Below, in pieces: positions 35,472 through 43,800 of a stretch of DNA of 64,000 nucleotides. Origin of the DNA: Bacillus sp. S3. GTDB taxonomy: Bacteria > Bacillota > Bacilli > Bacillales > Cytobacillaceae. The stretch is taken from NCBI RefSeq assembly GCF_005154805.1, contig NZ_CP039727.1:493501-557500 (forward strand). Direction: 5' to 3'. How positions within the stretch are numbered: position 1 is the first letter of the stretch; every line of letters starts with the position of its first letter. Under the pieces are notes generated by a model. The model made no database searches. It worked only from the letters and a program-made list of their open reading frames with translations, and was not told where the DNA came from. Both the position numbers and the translations under genes were made by a program.

Positions 35472-35880
35472 TGTTATCATACGCAGCGTTACAAAAGTTG
35501 CAGTCGTGATCATTTTTACCTTAGCCATTAATCTTTTTGTTTCCGGCCATCATCACCCCGGCGGTGGATTTATCGGCGGTCTGGTATTTACATCAGCCTT
35601 AATACTGTTGTTTCTTACATTTGATATCGAATCAGTTAGAAATCATATTCCAGTCGATTTTAAAGTAGTGGCTGCTGTAGGTGTGTTGATTGCGGTTCTG
35701 ACGGGAGTCGGTGCGATGCTTTTTGATGCCCCGTTTTTATCACAGGCATATGGGTACTTCGTACTTCCGATATTTGGTGAAACCGAGCTGGCCACAGCGG
35801 TGATTTTTGATGTTGGGGTAGCATTGGCGGTAATTGGAACCTCCATCACCATAATAATGAGCATAGGTGATGATCGATAA
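35455..35880 (+). CDS. mrpB: Na+/H+ antiporter subunit MrpB
   Basis: This is a 141-residue, four-helix membrane subunit of the Mrp antiporter. The family motif SGHHHPGGGFIGGLV lies at about 30-45. Start overlaps the mrpA end; stop overlaps mrpC by one base (TAATG). Full length. Confidence 0.95.
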   Translation: MKEPNDVIIRSVTKVAVVIIFTLAINLFVSGHHHPGGGFIGGLVFTSALILLFLTFDIESVRNHIPVDFKVVAAVGVLIAVLTGVGAMLFDAPFLSQAYGYFVLPIFGETELATAVIFDVGVALAVIGTSITIIMSIGDDR

Positions 35881-36218
35881 TGGAAACGTTAATGTCTATC
35901 CTTGTTGGAATATTATTTGCCATTGGTATTTATTTGATTTTGACGAAAAGCCTGTTAAGAATCATTTTAGGAACATCGATTTTGGGGCATGGTGTAAATT
36001 TACTGATTATCACGATGGGAGGGTTAAAGAGGGGAGGACCTCCACTGCTCGGAATAAAGAATTTAACCTATGCTGATTCATTACCACAAGCCCTTTTATT
36101 AACAGCCATCGTGATAAATTTTGCCACTACAGCTCTTTTTTTAGTGCTGAGTTATCGTGCTTATAAAGTGTTGGGCACGGATGATACGGAGCAAATGAGA
36201 GGTATTGAGAATGAATAA
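35880..36218 (+). CDS. mrpC: Na+/H+ antiporter subunit MrpC
   Basis: This is a 112-residue, three-helix subunit related to complex I NuoK, with LGTSILGHGVNLLIITMGG and DSLPQALLLTAIVINFA containing the family Glu/Gln and Pro positions. It overlaps mrpB by one base and mrpD by 8 bases. Confidence 0.95.
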   Translation: METLMSILVGILFAIGIYLILTKSLLRIILGTSILGHGVNLLIITMGGLKRGGPPLLGIKNLTYADSLPQALLLTAIVINFATTALFLVLSYRAYKVLGTDDTEQMRGIENE

Positions 36219-37695
36219 TTTGGTCATTTTACCTATCATTATCCCAATTATAGTGGGAATGATGATGGTTATCTTTAGAAAAAAAATAATATTACAGAGG
36301 TTTCTAAGCGTATTTGCTACAATCGCAATTAGCATATCGACCATTTCATTAATGATTCAAATTGAGAAAAGTGGAATTCAAACGCTTCAATTAGGCGGCT
36401 GGGAAGCCCCTTTTGGAGTTAGTATGGTGGCTGATATGTTTTCTGCTTTACTGATCCTTGTAACGAGTATTGTTTCGTTATGCTGCTTGCTGTATGCTTT
36501 TCACTCTATTGGACATGAGAGAGAATCTTATTACTTTTACCCACTATTCATGTTTCTGATTACTGGGGTAATTGGCTCATTTCTGACTGGTGATGTCTTC
36601 AATTTATTTGTTTGCTTCGAGGTAATGCTAGTCTCCTCCTATGTGTTGATTTCTTTAGGAGGGACAGGGATTCAGCTTAGGGAGTCTATTAAATATATAT
36701 TGATTAATATTATCTCTTCCTTTCTATTTCTTGTTGCCATTGCATTTCTTTATGCCATGACCGGCACCTTGAATTTTGCCCATTTATCAGTTCGTATCAC
36801 GGAGGTTGGACAAGATGGGCTAATGACGACGGTTGCTATTTTATTTTTAATTGTGTTTAGTTTGAAGGCAGGTTTATTTCTCTTCTTTTGGCTGCCGGGA
36901 TCGTACAGTGCTCCTCCGACAGCTATTTCTGCCATTTTTGCTGCATTATTAACAAAGGTAGGGATTTATGCAATTATCAGGGTTTTCACCCTTGTCTTCT
37001 ACCATGAACCAGAGGTTACGCATTTATTAATAGGTATTTTGGCTGCAGTAACGATGGTTTTAGGAGCAATTGGTGCCGTCGCTTTTTGGGATATTAAAAG
37101 AATTCTAACCTATAACGTTATTGTAGGTGTGGGATTTATTTTAGCCGGTGTGGCCTCTTTTACAACTGAAGGGATAACGGGATCTATCTACTATTTAATT
37201 CACGATATGATTGTGAAGGCACTGATTTTCCTCTTAGGGGGAACAATTATACACCTTACTGGTACAAGTAAGCTAAAAGAATTCAGCGGGCTTATTCGAT
37301 TACACCCGGGATTAGGCTGGATGTTTTTTATAGCGGCATTATCACTGTCAGGCATTCCGCCGTTAAGCGGCTTTCTGGGAAAAATTTTCATAACAGAGGG
37401 AACTTTTGAGGCCGGCTACTTTTGGCTAGGGGGAATTGGGCTTATTACCAGCCTTATGGTCCTGTATTCGATAATGAAAATCTTTATGAATGGATTCTGG
37501 GGGTATACAGACTTACCAGGGGAGAACGGGACAACGAAGGGGTTATTGTTACCAATAGGAATCCTTACCATGTTAACGTTAGCGCTCGGATTAGGTGCAG
37601 AAGGAATTCACGATTACGTTAATTTTGCGGTTGAAGGTTTAATGAATCCGAGCATGTATATTGAGGCAGTTTTGGGCAGTAATCCAGGACAATAG
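36211..37695 (+). CDS. mrpD: Na+/H+ antiporter subunit MrpD
   Basis: This is a proton-translocating-type subunit related to NuoM/NuoN, 494 residues with about 14 membrane segments. Conserved elements include VFNLFVCFEVMLVSSYVLI (with the key Glu), FSLKAGLFLFFWLPGSYSAP (Lys) and HDMIVKALIFLLGG. ATG 36211 is preferred over the TTG at 36205 (GAGAGG 8 bases upstream). After the stop comes a repeat/terminator-like insert (37715-37806) before mrpE. Confidence 0.95.
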   Translation: MNNLVILPIIIPIIVGMMMVIFRKKIILQRFLSVFATIAISISTISLMIQIEKSGIQTLQLGGWEAPFGVSMVADMFSALLILVTSIVSLCCLLYAFHSIGHERESYYFYPLFMFLITGVIGSFLTGDVFNLFVCFEVMLVSSYVLISLGGTGIQLRESIKYILINIISSFLFLVAIAFLYAMTGTLNFAHLSVRITEVGQDGLMTTVAILFLIVFSLKAGLFLFFWLPGSYSAPPTAISAIFAALLTKVGIYAIIRVFTLVFYHEPEVTHLLIGILAAVTMVLGAIGAVAFWDIKRILTYNVIVGVGFILAGVASFTTEGITGSIYYLIHDMIVKALIFLLGGTIIHLTGTSKLKEFSGLIRLHPGLGWMFFIAALSLSGIPPLSGFLGKIFITEGTFEAGYFWLGGIGLITSLMVLYSIMKIFMNGFWGYTDLPGENGTTKGLLLPIGILTMLTLALGLGAEGIHDYVNFAVEGLMNPSMYIEAVLGSNPGQ

Positions 37696-37714
37696 ATCAA
37701 ACTGTTATTCTTGG

Positions 37715-37806
37715 CCGATAGGAAAGTATAACTTTCCCATCAGGCATAAGTGCAACTACGCCTCTGTCTTCGCCCTAACGGGCTCGCCAATCGGCGAGTT
37801 TTCTTT
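37715..37806. repeat. Structured intergenic repeat between mrpD and mrpE
   Basis: About 90 bases contain three possible hairpins: GGAAAGT/ACTTTCC, a weaker CAGGC/GCCTCTG pairing, and CTCGCC/GGCGAG (37783-37798) followed by TTTTCTTTA. The wording (CAGGCATAAGTGCAACTACG, then TCGCC...GGCGAG) is one I associate with a common extragenic repeat of Bacillaceae; copies elsewhere were not searched. The last hairpin looks like an intrinsic terminator inside the operon. Confidence 0.6.
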
Positions 37807-37830
37807 AATATAAGGAAAGGGGTGGTACCA

Positions 37831-38307
37831 ATGCCCATGCAAGTATTAGTAAATTTATTGATCGGTTTAATTTGGATGTTTCTTCAGGATGATTGGAGCG
37901 GATTAACATTCTTGAGTGGTTACTTATTTGGTTTGTTGGTGCTTTTAATATTGCGAAGGTATCTTCCTACAAAGTTTTATTTGGTTACATTACTTGCCAT
38001 CGTTCAACTTTTTTTCTTGTTTCTTTATGAATTGTTTACATCATGTATATTGGTGATTCGCCAAATTCTTCGTCCTAAGATCAATATTACACCAGGGATT
38101 TTTACTTTGGAAACGGAGCTAGAAGGAGATTTAGAGGTCACGTTACTAGCATTACTGCTTACGTTAACCCCAGGGTCTGTTGTAGTAGAGATCTCTTCAA
38201 ACAGCAAGAAGTTTTATATACACGCGATGGATATTCCGGAATCGAGTGACGCTGTTCTGTTATCTAAAAATAAATTTGAAAAGGCTATAAAGAAGGTGAC
38301 ACGTTAA
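37831..38307 (+). CDS. mrpE: Na+/H+ antiporter subunit MrpE
   Basis: This is a 158-residue subunit with two or three N-terminal membrane helices and a cytosolic C-terminal domain, including LTLTPGSVVVEI and YIHAMDIP, typical of MrpE. ATG 37831 follows AAGGAAAGGGGTGG; the longer upstream frame is the repeat element and not part of the protein. The stop overlaps mrpF by one base. Confidence 0.94.
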   Translation: MPMQVLVNLLIGLIWMFLQDDWSGLTFLSGYLFGLLVLLILRRYLPTKFYLVTLLAIVQLFFLFLYELFTSCILVIRQILRPKINITPGIFTLETELEGDLEVTLLALLLTLTPGSVVVEISSNSKKFYIHAMDIPESSDAVLLSKNKFEKAIKKVTR

Positions 38308-38591
38308 TGATACAAGGAATATTAATTTTTTCATTAATTTTTCTTAGTTTTGCTATTTTCGCAACCATTTATCGGCTGGTGATGGGACCTACTGCTCCTG
38401 ATAGGGTTCAGGCGCTCGATGCATTAGGGATTAATTTAATCTCAGGGGTCGCCATTTTTTCTGTTTTGCTAAGACATACAGGTTTTTTTGAAGTTATATT
38501 ATTAATTGGAATACTTTCCTTTATCGGGACAATTGCCTTTGCAAGGTATATGGAAAGAGGTGTGGTCATTGAGCGCAAACAATCCGATTGA
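38307..38591 (+). CDS. mrpF: Na+/H+ antiporter subunit MrpF
   Basis: This is a 94-residue, three-helix subunit with the motif GPTAPDRVQALDALGINL (about 26-43). It starts within the mrpE stop (TAATG) and overlaps mrpG. Confidence 0.95.
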   Translation: MIQGILIFSLIFLSFAIFATIYRLVMGPTAPDRVQALDALGINLISGVAIFSVLLRHTGFFEVILLIGILSFIGTIAFARYMERGVVIERKQSD

Positions 38592-38931
38592 TCTGATTGC
38601 CGTTCTTTTAATATTGTGTGGTACCATTTTTAGTTTTTTGAGTGCAATCGGCTTAATACGTCTCCCTGATATTTATACCCGTGCACATGCGCTTTCCAAA
38701 GGATCCACGATGGGTGTTCTATTTACACTTGTGGGAACCTTCCTTTTCTTCATAATTGAAGGACATTTCAGTATCCGGTTGTTTCTTGGAATATTCTTTG
38801 TATTTCTCACCGCACCTGTTGCCGCTCATGTCATTGTCCGGGCTGCATACCGTTCAAAAGTTGAGCTTGCAAAAGTAAGTGTACAAGATGATTTGAAAGA
38901 AGTCATAGGGAAGGAATTAGGAGAACCGTAA
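38569..38931 (+). CDS. mrpG: Na+/H+ antiporter subunit MrpG
   Basis: This is the last subunit of the Mrp complex, with three membrane helices and the motif RLPDIYTRAHALSKGSTMG. The likely start is TTG 38569 (120 residues, normal for MrpG), with AGAGGTG upstream; GTG 38560 is the alternative. It overlaps the end of mrpF. A terminator follows at 38982-39007. Confidence 0.93.
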   Translation: MSANNPIDLIAVLLILCGTIFSFLSAIGLIRLPDIYTRAHALSKGSTMGVLFTLVGTFLFFIIEGHFSIRLFLGIFFVFLTAPVAAHVIVRAAYRSKVELAKVSVQDDLKEVIGKELGEP

Positions 38932-38981
38932 GGAGCTTGTATTAAATAAAATCACCGAGTGGTTTCTTGCCTAGAAATTAC

Positions 38982-39007
38982 GCCCATTCCAACAAATGGG
39001 CTTTTTG
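38982..39007 (+). terminator. Terminator of the mrp operon
   Basis: GCCCATT (38982-38988) pairs with AATGGGC (38995-39001), followed by TTTTTG. Confidence 0.75.
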
Positions 39008-39136
39008 TTGTGTTGAAGAATAGATGTGAAGGAGAAAGGTACCATATACTCTCTTCTTATTTTCCGCGTCGATTGTAGGTTTTCTCCAATTTTTTGTATA
39101 AAATAGAATAGAAAATAAAATAGAAAAGGTGATAAA

Positions 39137-40504
39137 ATGAGCCAATTATCTGACTTTTTATCTAAACAACATCATGAGAATGTTGAGGAATTAAAAGAAC
39201 TACTCCGGATTCCCAGTATTAGTTCCTTATCCGAACATAAAGAGGACATACAAAAAGCGGCTTCATGGATTGCGACTAAATTAGAAAACATTGGTATGGA
39301 ACATGTTGAAATTATCCAGACAAAGGGTCATCCGATTATTTATGCGGACTGGCTTCATCAGGAAAACGCACCAACAGTTTTAGTATACGGCCATTATGAC
39401 GTACAGCCCGTTGACCCTATTCAATTATGGGAAACGCCTCCTTTTGAACCAACAATCCGTGATGAAAAGATCTTTGCCAGAGGGGCAACCGACGACAAAG
39501 GGCAGACATTCTTACATATTAAAGCAGTGGAAACACTATTGAAAATAGAAGGAAAATTACCGGTAAACGTAAAATTTTGCATCGAAGGTGAAGAAGAAAT
39601 TGGAAGCCCGCATCTTACGCCATTTTTAACTGATAACCAAGAAAAATTAGCCTGTGATGTGGTTGTGATTTCTGATTCAGATATGTGGGATCGAGGTGTT
39701 CCCGCCATTACCTATTCCTTAAGAGGTCTGTGTGCACTGGAATTTTCTCTAAAAACCGCAAATTCTGATTTGCATTCGGGCATGTTCGGCGGGGGAGTTC
39801 AAAATGCTAATCATCTATTGATACAGCTGCTTTCTACTCTTCATGATTCAACTGGTAAAGTAAATGTTGACCATTTTTATGATGATGTCGTTGAACTGAC
39901 AGAATTTGAAAAGGAACAAATTAAAGCATTGGGTTTCGATGAAGAAAAACTGAAGAAATCGTTAGGGTTAACAGATTTTACGGGAGGGGAAAGCAATTAT
40001 CCTTATCCTGAGAGAATCAGTTCCCGGCCAACATTAGAAATAAACGGCCTATGGGGCGGATTTCAGGGGGAAGGGACTAAAACCGTCATCCCGAACGAGG
40101 CACATGCCAAAATCACCTGCCGTCTAGTCCATAATCAAAATCCTGAAAAGATACAGGAATTGATCAAAAAACACCTGGAAGAACATACACCAAAAGGATG
40201 CACGGTAAAAGTGTCTCTTGGCGATACGGGTAATCCTTTTTTAACACCAATCGACAGTCCGATGATCCAAAAAGCGGCCGAAGCTTACCAAAACGTATAT
40301 GGGAAAGCACCTGTTTACAAAAGAGAAGGTGGCTCCATTCCGATTGTATCGGATTTCAGTCATTCATTAAATGCTCCTGTTGTCTTAATGGGATTCGGTT
40401 TGCCAGATGAAAATCTTCATGCACCGAATGAACATTTCAACTTAGAAAACTTTGACAAAGGCATCTTAACGATTTGCTCCTTTTTAGAGTTGATTGAGAA
40501 ATAA
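39137..40504 (+). CDS. M20 family dipeptidase
   Basis: This 455-residue zinc dipeptidase of the carnosinase/CPG-like M20 group is cytosolic. The metal and catalytic residues are visible: His and Asp in VYGHYDVQPVD, Asp in GATDDKGQ, the Glu pair in EGEEEIGS, Asp in ISDSDMW, and His near the C-terminus in APNEHFNLENF. The lid (dimerisation) domain spans about 185-325. It hydrolyses small peptides; exact specificity is not readable. ATG follows AAAGGTGATAAA. It is monocistronic with a terminator at 40520-40550. Confidence 0.92.
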   Translation: MSQLSDFLSKQHHENVEELKELLRIPSISSLSEHKEDIQKAASWIATKLENIGMEHVEIIQTKGHPIIYADWLHQENAPTVLVYGHYDVQPVDPIQLWETPPFEPTIRDEKIFARGATDDKGQTFLHIKAVETLLKIEGKLPVNVKFCIEGEEEIGSPHLTPFLTDNQEKLACDVVVISDSDMWDRGVPAITYSLRGLCALEFSLKTANSDLHSGMFGGGVQNANHLLIQLLSTLHDSTGKVNVDHFYDDVVELTEFEKEQIKALGFDEEKLKKSLGLTDFTGGESNYPYPERISSRPTLEINGLWGGFQGEGTKTVIPNEAHAKITCRLVHNQNPEKIQELIKKHLEEHTPKGCTVKVSLGDTGNPFLTPIDSPMIQKAAEAYQNVYGKAPVYKREGGSIPIVSDFSHSLNAPVVLMGFGLPDENLHAPNEHFNLENFDKGILTICSFLELIEK

Positions 40505-40519
40505 AATTGTAATCAGACA

Positions 40520-40552
40520 TAAAGCCCTTTCCACGGAATAGGGCTTTTATGT
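40520..40552. terminator. Terminator of the dipeptidase gene
   Basis: AAAGCCCT pairs with AGGGCTTT with an internal CCACGG loop region, followed by TATG and T-rich bases. The remaining bases to 40802 hold no gene I can support. Confidence 0.7.
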
Positions 40553-40802
40553 TTTCAGTTGACAAAATTCGAAAAGTATCGGGGCGGACCTGTCACTTCT
40601 TTAGTCCTAATAATTTCAGAAAATTTGGTAAAATAACCCTATAGTTATCTGGTGCGATTATTACTAGAATTATAGATATCCAGATTTATACAGGGGTACC
40701 CACCATGTCTTTATCATACTGTTTTTTACCCGCTTAGCTCCATCTCACCATACCATCTAGGAATTTTCACATACATACAAAAATAAATAGGGGAGTGAAA
40801 GA

Positions 40803-43800
40803 ATGAGGAGAACCAAACGATTTTGTGTAAACGCATTTATGCTTTTAACTGCGTTGGTAATGACCTTAAGCTTGGCCCTGCCGGTGAATTCACTTGCAAG
40901 TAGTGTAATCCCGGCGGATACGAGCTCCACAAAGGGCAAAGTCATCGATGCGAAACTAGCAAAAAAATTTGAGGAGGATGAATTCGCAAGATTCATTGTA
41001 ATCCTGCACGACCAGGCTGATACGGAGAAAATTGCCTTATCTGCCAAGCAAACCTCCGCAAAGAAGAGTACTTCTCAGAAGGAAACGGAGGCCAATGTTC
41101 AGAAGGCTGTTGTACAAGCCCTGCAGGACAAGGCCAAACTCACACAAAAGGCGATTAATCTCCTGCTAAAGGAGGAAAAGGCTTCCGGAAAAATAAAAGA
41201 GATTCATAACTTTTTTATTATTAATGGTATGGCCGTAACAGGTACGAAGGAGGCTGTAACGAAGCTTGCAGCGCTGCCTGAGGTAAAGTCAATCCTCCTT
41301 GATGAAAAACAAACACTTGAACCGATCAAAAAGGAGGAGCCGTCTGCAACGCCTAAAGCAGATGAAAACAACCCTGTCGAATGGAATATTGACCATGTTG
41401 GTGCCCCTGAAGTTTGGGCACGAGGAATAACCGGCGCTGGGGCGGTTGTGGCAAATATCGATAGTGGTGTAGCAGTCAATCACCCGGCCTTAAAAGCCAA
41501 GTATCGCGGATATGACCCGAATAATCCAGACAAACTAACACACACGTTCAACTGGTATGATGCGATTTACAAAATTGGCAGCCCGGTTGACTCTGACGGG
41601 CACGGTACACATACGATGGGAACAATGGTTGGGCAGGAGCCTGATGGGCAAAATCAAATTGGTATCGCACCAGGTGCAAAATGGATCGCCGCAAGGGCCT
41701 TTGCTAATAATGAAAGCTATGATTCTTATATCATCCAAGCAGCTGAATGGGTGCTAGCACCGACCGATGAAAAGGGAGTTCCACACCCCGAAATGGCGCC
41801 GGATGTAGTTAATAATTCATGGGGAGGACGGCCGATTAATAACGATTGGTTCAGACCGCTTGTTCAGGCGTGGCGTTCTGTTGGAATCTTCCCGGTTTTC
41901 TCGGTTGGGAATACCGATCTTTTTAATCCAGTTGCACTGCCGGGAACTGCAAGTTCACCAGCGAATTATCCGGAGTCATTTGCCGTTGGAGCAACGACGA
42001 AGACAGATGAGTTGGCAAGCTTCTCCTTAAGGGGACCATCAGAAAGAGGGGATGTGAAGCCTGACATTTCTGCACCGGGAGTTGGTGTCCGTTCAGCATT
42101 GCCGGGTGCGACTTGGAATACATTTGAATATGGAAGTTATAACGGTACTTCGATGGCGGCTCCGCATATTGCCGCTGCGGCGCTATTATTAAAACAAGCG
42201 GATCCAGCATTGTCACTTACACAGATTGAGGATATTTTAAAACTAACGTCTACCACCAAAACAGATGAAAATTATCCAGAAGCCCCGAATAATGGCTATG
42301 GCTATGGAATTGTAAATGTAAATGCAGCGGTACAGGCCGTTGAACAAGGAATTGGAAAAATAAAGGGTCAGGTCGTTGGTCCGGGTAATGATAATGAAGT
42401 ACCGACGTATGTTCAGGACACTCGTCGGGTGGTCTACGAAGGACTGAATGTACCATTTTCCATCCAAGCAATGGACAATAGCAGTGTGAATAAGGTTACC
42501 CTTCATGTCCGTTATGAAGATGCGAACGAAGCAGCATTTAATACCGAACGATATGCAGGGGACCATCGAAATGGCTTATATGAAGCAATCATTCCAGGCG
42601 AAGCTATAAAAGGCAGCACACTTACCTATTGGTGGACGATCCAAGACTTTTCAGGTAATGAGGTAAAGACAGAGGAAGCACGGGTTTCCGTTAGGGATGG
42701 GATACGAGCAGGCTATGTTGAGGATTTCGAAAGCATTCCTGAGGGCTGGTACTCTTATGGCATCAATAACTCATGGGAATGGGGCGTTCCAACCTACGGT
42801 CCAAAGACCGCTCCGCCTTCCGGCAAAAATGTCATGGCTACTAATTTACGCGGTCAGACTGAAATGTTCTCCAATATGACGCTTGTGATGCCGCCTGTCA
42901 TTGTAGAAGGGGAAACACAGCTTCAATTTAAGCAGTGGTATAGCATGGGCTACTGGGATTTTGGAACAGTTCTTGTGTCTGTTGACGGAAAGAAATGGGA
43001 GCAGCTATACCAAATTACGAGAACAAACCAAAACTGGCATGAGGTCGGTATTGATTTATCGAAATATGATGGTAAAAAGATCACGATTGCATTTAACCTT
43101 CAAACAGATGATGGGAAGTATCCAGGCTGGTACTTGGACGATATGCAAATTAAAGGCAGTGCACCGGCGGGTGAAGCAGAAAATGTAATCCATAAAGAAA
43201 TTAAGTTAACGAGTGAAGCATTTGTCAATCAAGCCTATCCTTTAATGGACTTTCATAATGAAAGTAAGGCATCAGAAAAGGCAGCGCTATTACCAGTTGA
43301 CGCAACGATTAAGGTCTTAGAAACTGAATGGACGACAGAGTCAAATCCGCAAAACGGTGAGTTTGTGATTCATCATCCGCCAGGAGAGTACACGGTTGAC
43401 GTGAAAGCCTATGGGTACATGCCTCAGACCCAGAAAGTAACCGTTTCAAGTAAGGGTGAGGTCACGCCGAAAGTCACGCTCGAGCCGTTACCAAAGCAAA
43501 CGGTTTCGGGTACGGTTACAGATACATCCGGAAATGCATTAAAGGATGCGACGATTCTTCTGTTAGAGGATGAAAAAGCTGAGCCCGGTCATTCAAGTGA
43601 AAATGGGGATTATCAGCTAAAAGCGTATGAGGGTACCTATACTGTTAAGGTATTTGCTAAGGGCTACTACAGCAAAACCTACACAATGGATGTGGAGCCG
43701 GGTAAAAATCTTAAACGTGATATTCAATTAAGTCCCTTTGTTAATAAGGAATCAGGTGAAATCAAATACGATAATGGCAGTTACAATAAGAACCTTGTCA

